A DNA stretch of 64,000 nt from Bryobacteraceae bacterium CoA2 C42. GTDB taxonomy: Bacteria; Acidobacteriota; Terriglobia; Bryobacterales; Bryobacteraceae. The stretch is from contig JAINDL010000082.1 of assembly GCA_019931245.1 (NCBI GenBank), positions 1 through 64,000 of the forward strand, written 5' to 3'. Numbering within the stretch: position 1 is the first letter of the stretch; each line of letters starts with the position of its first letter. Below are positions 28,101 through 35,552 of the stretch, piece by piece. The notes under the pieces are model-generated. The model worked only from the letters and a program-made list of their open reading frames with translations, did not search any database and was not told the origin of the DNA. Position numbers and translations under genes: made by a program.

Positions 28101-28936
28101 ACGCCAACTCCAGCTATCACTCCTTCCAGGTCGATCTGTCGAAGCGCTTTGCAAGCGGCATCTCCATGCAGATGAACTACACCTGGGCCAAGGCCCTCGG
28201 CGAAGAGGAAGGCGCCGGCCAGAGCCTGCTCGACAGCTACCGCACCAACCGCAACCGCCGCCTCGACAAGCGCCAACTCTCCTTCGGCGCGCCCCACGTC
28301 TTCCGCTCCAACTGGATCTGGAACCTGCCCATCGGACCCAAGCGCCGGCTGCTCGGCAACACCCGCGGCTGGGCCGGCCGCCTGCTCGAAAACTGGCAGG
28401 TCGGAGCACTCTATAACGCCTTCTCAGGCACCCCCATGAGCTGGGAGAGCGAGATCGCCTCCTTCAGCCAGGTCTCGGACGATACCAGCGTCGACGCCAT
28501 CGCCGGCGTCGCGCGGCAGGGCCAGGTCACCAAACGCGGCAACGGCGTCTTCTTCTACCCCGGCTACACCGTCGGGCCGGACCCGCAGGTCCGCCAGCTG
28601 ACCACCACGGGCGGCGTCCAACAGCGCAGCACACTCCTGGCCGTCTTCGATGCAAGCGGCCGGCCCATCGCCACCAACCCCGCGCCGGGCACCCTGGGCG
28701 CCCTGCAACCGCGCTTCTTCTACGGCCCCGGCTACTTCGCCTTCGACCTCAACCTGCTGAAGACCTTCACCATCCGCGAAGGCATCCAGTTCCAACTCGG
28801 CGTCACCGCCGACAACATCACCAACACGCCAGCCTTTGAAGACCCCGACATTGTGATCAACTCGCCGACCTTCGGCCAGATCAGCAGCGCCGGCGGCAAC
28901 CGCATCGTCATCCTCAGCGGCCGCCTGACCTTCTAG
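25187..28936 (+). CDS. TonB-dependent-receptor-like outer membrane protein
   Basis: A 1249-residue protein. The signal peptide MRPLLLAFTAVTLLSA is followed by a carboxypeptidase-regulatory-like domain (about 20-115), a plug-like domain (LNIQVDGVNIQDARINQG, QIQMITRSGTNDLHG) and a long barrel ending in GRLTF. AAGGAG precedes the ATG. It begins 10 bp after the terminase nuclease gene in the same direction, but the functions are unrelated. It shares its stop region with the convergent esterase gene. Codons end mostly in C, as in the receptor at 217. Confidence 0.9.
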   Translation: MRPLLLAFTAVTLLSAQSTDGLISGAVRDPSGAIVPGARLEISNANTGVTTRAESNAQGIYSFPALAVGQYRIAASHPGFQTSVLANVRLDVGARLALDFTLEVAAAGQSVEVVAEARLDLAFATSSVGGVLTEKKILDLPLTSRNAILFATTQAGTFGDYFSGARIGTLNIQVDGVNIQDARINQGRSTPFFLSTDRVAEFRVVTSPADAEYGRGSGQIQMITRSGTNDLHGSLFEFHRNTVLNANTWFNNFQGSNASGAPIAPRNFLIRNQYGARAGGPVVLPKLYNGKNRTFFHFLWEAERIAQRNRVTRTVYTDSARRGLYRFFPGAQNANATANIPVVDFQGNPAAPRTATGPLSSVNVYAVDPLRSRPDPSGAVQQMLGLMPLPNVFNVGDGLNTAGYAWIQPANSRRDQYNLKLDHNFNDRHRLSFSWNREDSLSINGFQSQRFPNSPGGNVDSPDSVYSLKLFSVLRPNLLNEFTAGVLRSRSRSLAPWEVPGGLAALPKVNGQPYLLDLLTVTDPILVDNDPQGRISPNYQWSDTISWLQGKHNIRAGGGVWFVSSNGFNSFDVMPRVVLGNGIQPVQNMGAVAGLGVNRGGAENLLNNLAGSISTVSQAVNAPGGSNPQFLPGEYKQRTWKNQEYFLFFKDDYRLSKNTTLNLGLRYEYFSVPYDPNGKTAGLAGGGGSLFGISGRDYSAMFRPGATGGALTQVELIGPGSANPSRQLFRPDRNNLSPHIGLSWAPSWLGANKTILRLGYSMGYERTALRLIDVVSGDQPGLRELVVQRPGAYTPLGALSLPLRPNGRPLDTVPFTDRAQTVRGFEDNLRTPYVQNFNVSLQRALPASLLLDVRYVGNKGTRLMRTTNLNEVNVFENGLLQAFLAAQRGGESPLLDRIFQPLRGNASGAAFARTNATLQSHLANNNVGSFANFINTQNVGGRNGGLLPLAGLPENFFVVNPQFSGAQLVGNYANSSYHSFQVDLSKRFASGISMQMNYTWAKALGEEEGAGQSLLDSYRTNRNRRLDKRQLSFGAPHVFRSNWIWNLPIGPKRRLLGNTRGWAGRLLENWQVGALYNAFSGTPMSWESEIASFSQVSDDTSVDAIAGVARQGQVTKRGNGVFFYPGYTVGPDPQVRQLTTTGGVQQRSTLLAVFDASGRPIATNPAPGTLGALQPRFFYGPGYFAFDLNLLKTFTIREGIQFQLGVTADNITNTPAFEDPDIVINSPTFGQISSAGGNRIVILSGRLTF

Positions 28937-29808
28937 AAGTGAAACCGGAAACCGTGCGCCCCGCTCCGGGCATAGTAAGCCTTCGTATCGTGGCTCACGC
29001 CCAGCAGAATCTCATACTCATGCGGAATCCCCCGCGCCCGCAACCACGGGTGCAGCGCCTCGGAGTCCTCAAACGCGACATCCTTACTGCCAATCACCAG
29101 CCGGATCCGCAGTTCGCCCAACCGGGCCGAATTGTGATGCGCCAGCTCAAACACATCGTCTTCGGCCGACCACCACTGCTGCAGCTTCGCAATCCACGCC
29201 TGCTGCTCGACCGAGATGCCGGGGAAGTAACCATCAAGCGGAAGCCGCTTATACGATCCCGCGTAAGCGACCACGGAGTGAAACAGCTCCGGATACTTGA
29301 AGGCCAGCTTTAGCGCGCCGTTGGCGCCCATCGACATGCCTTCCAGACTCCGGCCGGCCGGCGTGGCAATGGTGCGGAACGTCGCGTCGATATGCGGAAT
29401 CAGTTCGCGGATAATCATCGTCTCCGGCATCACGTTCTGCGGCTTCCAGTCGCGATACTCGGTCCGGCGGCCCCCGTTCGGAAACACAAGGATCGCCGGC
29501 TCAGTGAGCCCGGCGGCGATCGCCTTCTGATACTCCTCAGCCACCCAGAGCGTCGAGGACTCGTTACCGCCCGCCCCGTGCAGCCAGTAGATCACCGGAT
29601 AGCGCTTCCCGGAGCTCTCATAGTCCGGCGGCAGATAGATGTTGTAACCCACATCGCGCTGCATCGAGGCGCTGCGCAACACCCGGTGCTGTACACCCGC
29701 GGGCTTCGCCGCCGGCGGATTCACCCAGTTGATCTCAAACACAAGAGGCTGCCGCTCGGCAAGCAGCGGCAGGGCCAGAAGAGGAAGAAAAGCAAAAAGG
29801 GGCTTCAC
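28933..29808 (-). CDS. Secreted esterase of the alpha/beta-hydrolase (esterase D) type
   Basis: A 291-residue protein when started at GTG 29808, giving signal peptide VKPLFAFLPLLALPLLA; the open frame extends to 30153 but that extension lies partly inside the peroxidase gene and is not protein-like. Motifs: RYPVIYWLHGAGG (oxyanion loop), EGMSMGANGALKLA with nucleophile Ser in G-x-S-x-G, and GVSHDTKAYY for the His. This is the Putative_esterase family that acts on small acyl or ferulate esters. It converges on the receptor gene, with a 4-bp overlap of stops. Confidence 0.82.
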   Translation of the reverse strand: MKPLFAFLPLLALPLLAERQPLVFEINWVNPPAAKPAGVQHRVLRSASMQRDVGYNIYLPPDYESSGKRYPVIYWLHGAGGNESSTLWVAEEYQKAIAAGLTEPAILVFPNGGRRTEYRDWKPQNVMPETMIIRELIPHIDATFRTIATPAGRSLEGMSMGANGALKLAFKYPELFHSVVAYAGSYKRLPLDGYFPGISVEQQAWIAKLQQWWSAEDDVFELAHHNSARLGELRIRLVIGSKDVAFEDSEALHPWLRARGIPHEYEILLGVSHDTKAYYARSGAHGFRFHF

Positions 29809-29871
29809 GGCCCCTGAGTATATCCCAAGCACCGGTGTCCCTTTTCCCTCCCGAAACACGCTTATCCCGGC

Positions 29872-31461
29872 ATGTCCCCTGCAACCACCACACACACCCG
29901 CCACTCGCGCGACCAATACTACGTAGTTGGCGAAGGCATCTTCCGCATGAACCCGGACGGCACGGCCAGCCTTACCGAATCGGTGACCGCGCCGCCGAAC
30001 GAGTTCTCTTTCTCCCGCATCGGGCCGCGGGGAACGGCCCTCGATAATGCGCTGGCTGAAGCGGTCGCTGTCGCGATGACGGGCGTCCCCCAACAGGTGG
30101 AGGACACCTCGCTCCCGGCCGGATACACCTATCTCGGCCAGTTCGTCGATCACGACCTCACCCGCATGACCAGCACCAACGGCAACCTGGTATCCCAGCG
30201 TTCCCCGCTACTGGACCTCGACGTTCTCTACGGCGATGGACCGGGCGGCCAGCAGCATGGCAGCTTCTACAACGGCATCCGCCTGCGGCTGGGCACTACC
30301 CAGGCGTCGCCGACGAACAATGTACCGAACGCCGGTAATGATCTCGAAGGCTTTGATCTGCCCCGTAACGCGGCCGGCGCCACACCGGCCGAAAAACAGT
30401 TGGCGCTGATTCCGGACCTGCGCAACGACGAGAATCTAATCGTGGCGCAGACACACCTGGCGTTTATGCGTTTCCACAACCGGGTAGCGGACACGTTCGG
30501 CCCGCGCGCGACCTTCAAAAACGTTCGGGCCAAGGTGGTGAAGCACTACCAGTGGATGCTGCGGACGGACTTTCTGCCGCGGATCGTTGAAGGCTCGATC
30601 GTCGAAGACGTGTTCCAGCATGGCCGTCGGTTCTTCGAGCGTCAAGCGAGCCGGACGCAAGCGCCGACGATGCCGCTTGAGTTCTCCGTGGCGGCCTTCC
30701 GGCTGGGCCACAGCATGATCCGCGACAACTACCAGTGGAACCGGGTGTTCAAGAGTCCGGGGCCGGATGTATTGGCTCCGGGGTCGCTGGGACTGCTGTT
30801 CAGCTTCTCGGGCACGAGCGGTACCCTGCAGCCGCCGCATCACCGGCTACCGACAAACTGGGTGGCGGACTTCCGGCGGCTGTTCCGTTTCAGTGCCGCC
30901 GGACGGCCGGACCTCGCGGTTCCCGATAGCGAGTTCAACCCGGCCATGCGAATCGACGCCAGCATGGTCGATCCTCTGCGGAACCTGCCGGCCGGCTCTT
31001 TCGGACCGCCCAACGTGCCGGCGCCGCCGGCCATTGAGCGGAACCTCGCCTTCCGCAATCTCCGGCGCGCCAACATGGTAGAACTCGCCAGCGGGCAGCA
31101 GATGGCGAATATGATGGGATTTCCCGCTTTGAGCGCGGAGCAGATTCTGCGAGGAGCGGGCGGGGCAACGCCCGACTTCAGCACCTTGACAATCGCGCAA
31201 AAGACGGAGTTGACGACGAATACGCCGCTGTGGCTGTACATCCTGCGGGAGGCGGAGATCAACGGCGGGAAGCTGACGGGAGTGGGCGGACGGATCGTGG
31301 CGGAGGTCTTCCACCGGGCCATCGAGGCCAGCCGCGACTCCATTTTGCGGGACAAGCGCTTCCGCCCCACGCTCGGGCCGAATCGGAGCACCTTCCGGAT
31401 GACCGACCTGCTGCTGTTCGCCTTCGAGGGCCGGGCCGACTGGCTCAACCCGCTGGGCTGA
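29872..31461 (+). CDS. Animal-type heme peroxidase family protein
   Basis: A 529-residue protein. YLGQFVDHDLTRM (88-100) carries the distal His (H94) and the calcium-site Asp of the animal heme peroxidase family; RNDENLIVAQTHLAFMRFHN and AFRLGHSMIRDNYQWN (proximal His) follow. No signal peptide is apparent, so the protein may be cytoplasmic or exported another way. Bacterial members of this family oxidise halides or small organics, but the substrate is unknown. The neighbouring LamG-like gene starts 50 bp downstream on the same strand. Confidence 0.88.
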   Translation: MSPATTTHTRHSRDQYYVVGEGIFRMNPDGTASLTESVTAPPNEFSFSRIGPRGTALDNALAEAVAVAMTGVPQQVEDTSLPAGYTYLGQFVDHDLTRMTSTNGNLVSQRSPLLDLDVLYGDGPGGQQHGSFYNGIRLRLGTTQASPTNNVPNAGNDLEGFDLPRNAAGATPAEKQLALIPDLRNDENLIVAQTHLAFMRFHNRVADTFGPRATFKNVRAKVVKHYQWMLRTDFLPRIVEGSIVEDVFQHGRRFFERQASRTQAPTMPLEFSVAAFRLGHSMIRDNYQWNRVFKSPGPDVLAPGSLGLLFSFSGTSGTLQPPHHRLPTNWVADFRRLFRFSAAGRPDLAVPDSEFNPAMRIDASMVDPLRNLPAGSFGPPNVPAPPAIERNLAFRNLRRANMVELASGQQMANMMGFPALSAEQILRGAGGATPDFSTLTIAQKTELTTNTPLWLYILREAEINGGKLTGVGGRIVAEVFHRAIEASRDSILRDKRFRPTLGPNRSTFRMTDLLLFAFEGRADWLNPLG

Positions 31462-31511
31462 GGCCGGGGTTCGCCCGGCGTCGCGCAACTTCGCTACGCT
31501 GGAAGACACCC

Positions 31512-32105
31512 ATGCGCAGGATCCTGTTTCCCTTTCTTTTGGCCGGCTCGCTGTGGGCCGGCGATCCGATCGAAGCCTTCGGCAAGAAGTGGTCGGTCCC
31601 GATCGCGGCCGACTGGGAGTTCGCCGATAACATCCTGAGCTTGAAGGTCGGCCGGCCCCAGACGGCGCCGCGCCGGCCCAAGCAGTTCGCTCTGCTCGAA
31701 GAGGGCCCCTTCGATAAAGTCACCATCGAGGTCGAAGCCCGCCGCATCCAAGGCTCGCTGATCCTCGTGTACGCCTGGCGCGACGACGCCCACTTCAACT
31801 ACGCTCACCTGTCGGTGGACGCGCCGGCCAAGCAGCCGGTCCACAACGGGATTTTTCACGTCTACGGCGGGGACCGCGTCCGCATCAGCCCGGAGGAGGG
31901 GCCGGGCAGTCTGCCCGACACGAACTGGCACAAGGTGAAGCTGGTCTGGTCCGGAAAAAGCGGCGAGGTTAAGGTGACCGTGGACGGTCAGACGACGGGG
32001 GCGCTGCGCGGGGTGGATCTCAGCATCAAGTCGGGCAAGATCGGGCTAGGATCCTTCTTCGATACCGCCCAGTTCCGCAACCTGAAAGTGATTCACGGGT
32101 CCTGA
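31512..32105 (+). CDS. Secreted concanavalin-like (LamG/DUF1080-type) protein
   Basis: A 197-residue protein: signal peptide MRRILFPFLLAGSLWA, then an all-beta domain with DKVTIEVEARRIQGSLILVY, DDAHFNYAHLSVD, NWHKVKLVWSGKSGEVKVTV and KSGKIGLGSFFDTAQFRNLK, the usual jelly-roll pattern of LamG or DUF1080 proteins. It probably binds or acts on glycans. The start at 31512 is chosen for the signal peptide. Its 3' end overlaps the convergent thiD gene by 60 bp. Confidence 0.7.
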   Translation: MRRILFPFLLAGSLWAGDPIEAFGKKWSVPIAADWEFADNILSLKVGRPQTAPRRPKQFALLEEGPFDKVTIEVEARRIQGSLILVYAWRDDAHFNYAHLSVDAPAKQPVHNGIFHVYGGDRVRISPEEGPGSLPDTNWHKVKLVWSGKSGEVKVTVDGQTTGALRGVDLSIKSGKIGLGSFFDTAQFRNLKVIHGS

Positions 32106-32831
32106 GCCGTGGCCTAAGCCCGGGTTAGTCCGGATGGCGCCACTTATATATTGCTTGGCCCGACTTACTGCCCCAGGTAAGTCGAGGCCATGGGCGAGCA
32201 GCGCGGTAATCGCCGCCGAGTAAGTGCAGCCGGTGCCGTGCGTGTGGGGCGTAACATAACGCTCGCCAGGATACCAGCGGGCTTCGCCCGCGGTCCAGAG
32301 CAGGTCGGCGGCCTCGCCGGCCAGATGACCGCCCTTGAGCAGGACGGCCCGGGCGGGGATGCGGCGGGCGGCTTCGAGCATGGCGGCGCGGTCGCCGATA
32401 GCGAGGCCGGTGAGCGCTTCGGCCTCGGGCAGGTTCGGGGTGACGAGGGCCGCCACCGGGAACAGGTCGTCGCGGAGGGCGTCGACGGCGGCGGGGGCCA
32501 GGAGCGGGGCGCCGTGTTTGGACACCATCACGGGGTCAACGACCAGAGGCCCGCGGACGGCGCGGGCGACGGCGCGGATGATTTCGGCGTTGCCGAGGGC
32601 GCCGGTTTTGGTGGCGGCCACGGGCAGGTCCGAGTACACGGCCTCGATCTGCTGGATCACGAGATGCGGATCGAGGCAGTCGACTCGGGAGACGCCGGTC
32701 GAGTTTTGGACGGTGAGAAGGGTCAGGGCCGCCGCGCCGTAGACGCGGTGTTGGTGGAAGGTTTTGAGATCCGCCTGGATGCCGGCTCCGCCGCTGGGGT
32801 CGGAGCCGGCTATGGTGAACGCAACTCGCAT
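32046..32831 (-). CDS. thiD: Hydroxymethylpyrimidine/phosphomethylpyrimidine kinase
   Basis: A 261-residue ribokinase-fold enzyme of thiamine synthesis that phosphorylates HMP and HMP-P. Motifs: FTIAGSDPSGGAGIQADLKT at the N-terminus, VVDPVMVSKHG, LVTPNLPEAEALTG, VLLKGGHL and HGTGCTYSAAITALLAHG (anion hole and catalytic Asp region; here the usual Asp position is not obvious and should be checked by alignment). The last 20 residues are translated from the antisense of the neighbouring LamG-like gene, so the normal end at NHF has been extended. No thiamine riboswitch is apparent in the 12 bp before the next gene, so it may be transcribed with the genes upstream of it. Confidence 0.9.
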   Translation of the reverse strand: MRVAFTIAGSDPSGGAGIQADLKTFHQHRVYGAAALTLLTVQNSTGVSRVDCLDPHLVIQQIEAVYSDLPVAATKTGALGNAEIIRAVARAVRGPLVVDPVMVSKHGAPLLAPAAVDALRDDLFPVAALVTPNLPEAEALTGLAIGDRAAMLEAARRIPARAVLLKGGHLAGEAADLLWTAGEARWYPGERYVTPHTHGTGCTYSAAITALLAHGLDLPGAVSRAKQYISGAIRTNPGLGHGSGPVNHFQVAELGGIEEGS

Positions 32832-32843
32832 GAGGACACAACG

Positions 32844-34115
32844 TCAGGGAAGATTCAGTTTACCAACCTCGGTGCGGCCGACGGCATTGGCGATGGCGAC
32901 CGTCACGGAGTTCACGAGGCTGGCGTCGCCGGCGACGGGGAAGACGGCGCGGAGACGGAACAGGCCGCCGAGCGGATTGGCCTGGAAGTAGTTTCGCCAC
33001 TCATTTTCGGGAGAGACGGTGAAGGCGGCGCCGAGGGGATTGCCGGCTTTGTCGGCGAACTGGAAGCTGAGCGAAGAGGCGCCGCGCGAGTTATCGAAGC
33101 CGCTGAGGGCGACGACGAGGGTGGAGCCTTCGCGGCTCGCCTCGGCTTCTTCGACCACGACGGGCTGGAACTGGGTAATGAACTCGCGCTGGACCTGGCG
33201 GCCCGGGGTTTTGACGATCAGGCGGATGGTCCCGGCGACGGTGCCGGTTTGAAGCACGATATCGTCGCTATCGCCGAAGCGGGCGAGGCGGGCGCCGGCG
33301 GGCACCGAGAAGTTGGCGAGGCGGCCGGTGGTGAGGCGGACGGCGGGGTCGTCGCCGCTGAACTCGAGTTCGAGGGTTCCGGCGGCGAGGGAGGCGGCGG
33401 GTTCGGCGAACTCGACGCGGAGCCGGACCTGCTGGCCGCTGGTGACGGTGGCCGCGTCGGTGAGGATGCGGGCTTCGGACAGGCGCGGGAGGGTGCCGGT
33501 GACGCGGAGTTGGAAGGTGCGGCCGGCCACGGAAAGGGTGCCGGTGCGGAGGCCGGGGGTGGAGGGGGTGGCGGTGAGGCGGAGGGCGAGTTCGGCGCCG
33601 GGGTCGAGGAGGACGGGGAGGGGGATGGGGGTGGCGAAGGCGAAGTCGGTGGAGAGGGTGGGGATGGTGAGCGGCCGGGGGGTGCGGTTCTGGAGGAGGA
33701 CCGTGGTGGTGGCCGGCGAGCCCACTTCGACCGAGCCAAGGTCGATGATGCCACCCTGAAACAGCGTTTGGCCCTGATGGACGACGGCGGCGACGGCGAG
33801 GCCGACGCCGCGGAGGATGACGCTCGAGTTACCGGCCGACAGGTTGGCGCTGTAGCTGCCCTCGGCTTCGGGCAGGAAGCGGACGGTGAAGTCGCCGGAG
33901 GATTGGATATCGCGCACGGCGAAGCCGACGCCGGCGACGGCGAGATTGGCGCCGGCGGGGGCGCGGAAGCGGACATCGACAGGGTCGCCCGGGCTGGTGG
34001 ACCCCATCGCGTAGGTCGCGCCGACGGGCCGGAAGCCTTCGGGGGTTTCGACGAGGATTTGCGCGGCGGCGGCGAGGGCGGTGCAAAGGAGGAGGCTACT
34101 GATTTTGCGCATCAT
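32844..34115 (-). CDS. Secreted protein of unknown function with Ig-like repeats
   Basis: A 423-residue protein with signal peptide MMRKISSLLLCTALAAAA. It continues ILVETPEGFRPVGATYAMGS and several beta-sandwich-like segments (SPATTTVLLQNRTPRPLTIP, TPSTPGLRTGTLSVAGRTFQ, which look like choice-of-anchor or Ig-like modules). The start at 34115 replaces an upstream in-frame ATG at 34247 that falls inside a tandem duplication. It is downstream of, and overlaps, the end of a duplicated copy of the preceding gene. Probably cell-surface; partner unknown. Confidence 0.72.
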   Translation of the reverse strand: MMRKISSLLLCTALAAAAQILVETPEGFRPVGATYAMGSTSPGDPVDVRFRAPAGANLAVAGVGFAVRDIQSSGDFTVRFLPEAEGSYSANLSAGNSSVILRGVGLAVAAVVHQGQTLFQGGIIDLGSVEVGSPATTTVLLQNRTPRPLTIPTLSTDFAFATPIPLPVLLDPGAELALRLTATPSTPGLRTGTLSVAGRTFQLRVTGTLPRLSEARILTDAATVTSGQQVRLRVEFAEPAASLAAGTLELEFSGDDPAVRLTTGRLANFSVPAGARLARFGDSDDIVLQTGTVAGTIRLIVKTPGRQVQREFITQFQPVVVEEAEASREGSTLVVALSGFDNSRGASSLSFQFADKAGNPLGAAFTVSPENEWRNYFQANPLGGLFRLRAVFPVAGDASLVNSVTVAIANAVGRTEVGKLNLP

Positions 34116-34460
34116 CGACCTCCGGAAGAACGAAGCGGGCCTGGGGGCCGGGGGTGGGGCGGACGGCGTAACCGCGGCCGCGGAGGCGGAGGTGGGGCGA
34201 GGCGGGGGCGGCTGCGGTGCAAAGGAGGAGGCTACTGATATCGACACGGTCGCCCGGACTGGTGGACCCCATCGCGTAGGTCGCGCCGACGGGCCGGAAG
34301 CCTTCGGGGGTTTCGACGAGGATCTGCGCGGCGGCGGCGAGGGCGGTGCAAAGGAGGAGGCTACTGATTTTGCGCATCATCGACCTCCGGAAGAACGAAG
34401 CGGGCCTCGCGGCCGGGGGTGGTGCGGACGGCGTAACTGCGGCCGCGGAGGCGGACGTGG
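33974..34460. repeat. Tandem duplication of a gene junction (265-bp period)
   Basis: The segment from ATCGAC.GGTCGCCCGG at 33974 to about 34193 recurs at 34239 to about 34458 with constant spacing of 265 bp and roughly 95% identity. Each unit contains the end of one minus-strand gene (EVDDAQNQ stop) overlapping the start of the next (MMRKISS). A third partial copy of GCAAAGGAGGAGGCTACTGAT at about 34219-34239 marks the junction between units. Confidence 0.85.
34096..34380 (-). pseudogene. Chimeric short ORF created by the duplication
   Basis: Starts at the duplicated ATG 34380 and reads the first ~45 residues of the 32844-34115 protein (MMRKISSLLLCTALAAAA, then ILVETPEGFRPVG up to MGSTSPGD). 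It then switches after DISSLLLCTA to the C-terminal residues of the gene at 34361 (LRGRGYAVRPTPG, EVDDAQNQ). About 94 residues with a signal peptide. It has a start, a stop and the neighbours' signals, so it could be expressed, but it looks like a by-product. Confidence 0.6.
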
Positions 34461-34873
34461 TACCAGTCGGGGGCGAGGGCTTCGGCGTCGGGTTCGGGGA
34501 GGGTGAATGCGGCTTCGTCGACGGCGACGTTGCGGAGGGAGGCGCCGTCCCATTGAAAGGCGACATTCTGTTCGGTCAGCCAGGCGGTGGTGGGGCTGAA
34601 GCGGGCGGGGCCGGCGGGGAGGCGGGCGACGGTGTCGCCGGCGGCGTCGAGGCGTTCGGTGCCGGCTTCGGTGCGGAGCCAGCCGCCGTCGCCGTACCAG
34701 GCGAAGGCGAGGACACCCGCGCGGACGGGGGCGCCGGGGACGAAGCTGCCGGCGATGCCGTAGAGCGGGCGGACGCGGTTCTGCGGGTCGCGCCAGAAGC
34801 CGAGACGGGGGGCGTCGATCTGGCCGAGGGCGAACGAACCGAGAGAGAAGAAGACGAGGAGGAGGTTTCTCAT
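34361..34873 (-). CDS. Secreted hypothetical protein
   Basis: A 170-residue protein with signal peptide MRNLLLVFFSLGSFALG, then IDAPRLGFWRDPQNRVRPLY and GIAGSFVPGAPV, a pattern I associate with small secreted acidobacterial proteins of unknown function. Its ATG overlaps the upstream gene by ATGA and its stop overlaps the duplicated start of the next frame. It is likely translationally coupled with the Ig-like protein gene at 34870. Confidence 0.65.
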   Translation of the reverse strand: MRNLLLVFFSLGSFALGQIDAPRLGFWRDPQNRVRPLYGIAGSFVPGAPVRAGVLAFAWYGDGGWLRTEAGTERLDAAGDTVARLPAGPARFSPTTAWLTEQNVAFQWDGASLRNVAVDEAAFTLPEPDAEALAPDWYHVRLRGRSYAVRTTPGREARFVLPEVDDAQNQ

Positions 34874-35529
34874 GGCTTTCCGATGGCGATGCTGGGAGGA
34901 CCGATGGCGACGGAGGGTAGGGTGGCCGCGGCGGGGGGCGGGGCGCCGGGGGCGGCGGGGGCGCGAGCACCGCGGTTGGCCGCAGCGGCGACTCCACCCG
35001 CGGCGGCGCCGCCGATGAGAGCCGCCAGAGCGGCCCATTTGCGGCGGCCGGGGCCGATCTTAATCTGAGGCAAGACGGTCTGCGCCGGTTCCTGGGTTCG
35101 CTTTGCGGCGGCGGCAGGTTCGGCGAGGTACTGCGCGGAGACGGTACCGGAGCGGGCCTGCCCCTTGTTGGCGGTGATGCGGATTTGCAAGGGGCCGGGG
35201 GAACGATTCCAGGCGATGCCCCGGACCGCGACGCGGCCGTCCGGGCCGGAGATGGCAAGTTCCGTACGCAAGCCGGTTGCGAAAAGGCCGCTGGGCCCTT
35301 CATCAGGGAGACGGAAACTGACCGAGGCGTCCGGCACGGGCCGGCCACTTTCGTCAGTAACGCGAACGACAAGGGGCTGGGAGGCTCGGGCGCCGGTCGT
35401 GTGAACCGCCCCTTCTCCTTCAATGACCCGGATCTGCAACAGAGCCGGGTCCTGGCCAAACAAGGCCGTATGGGCTGCAAGGCAGGACGTCAGCACGCCT
35501 GCCACAGCGCGACGCCGTGGATACCGCAT
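34870..35529 (-). CDS. Secreted Ig-like (invasin-type) domain protein with C-terminal membrane segment
   Basis: A 219-residue protein: N-terminal signal (GVLTSCLAAHTALFG), an Ig-like domain about 30-135 (RVTDESGRPVPDASVSFRLP, SGPDGRVAVRGIAW), a linker, then a hydrophobic segment RKWAALAALIGGAAAGGVAA and an Ala/Pro-rich tail. It is probably anchored at the cell envelope. It overlaps the next gene by ATGA. The upstream neighbour on the same strand is the PP2C phosphatase gene, whose stop lies 23 bp away. Confidence 0.68.
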   Translation of the reverse strand: MRYPRRRAVAGVLTSCLAAHTALFGQDPALLQIRVIEGEGAVHTTGARASQPLVVRVTDESGRPVPDASVSFRLPDEGPSGLFATGLRTELAISGPDGRVAVRGIAWNRSPGPLQIRITANKGQARSGTVSAQYLAEPAAAAKRTQEPAQTVLPQIKIGPGRRKWAALAALIGGAAAGGVAAAANRGARAPAAPGAPPPAAATLPSVAIGPPSIAIGKP

Positions 35530-35552
35530 TACCGTGAAAGACTGATTTCGGC

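Noticed and set aside
29809-30153. N-terminal extension of the esterase gene
   Set aside because: The extra residues are Arg/Gly-rich, overlap the divergent peroxidase gene, and precede a good signal peptide starting at GTG 29808.
32190-34238. 682-codon plus-strand Gly/Ala/Asp-rich frame resembling a PE-PGRS-like repeat protein
   Set aside because: It is antisense to thiD and to the secreted Ig-like protein, both with clear motifs; the low-complexity sequence comes from GC-rich codon positions.
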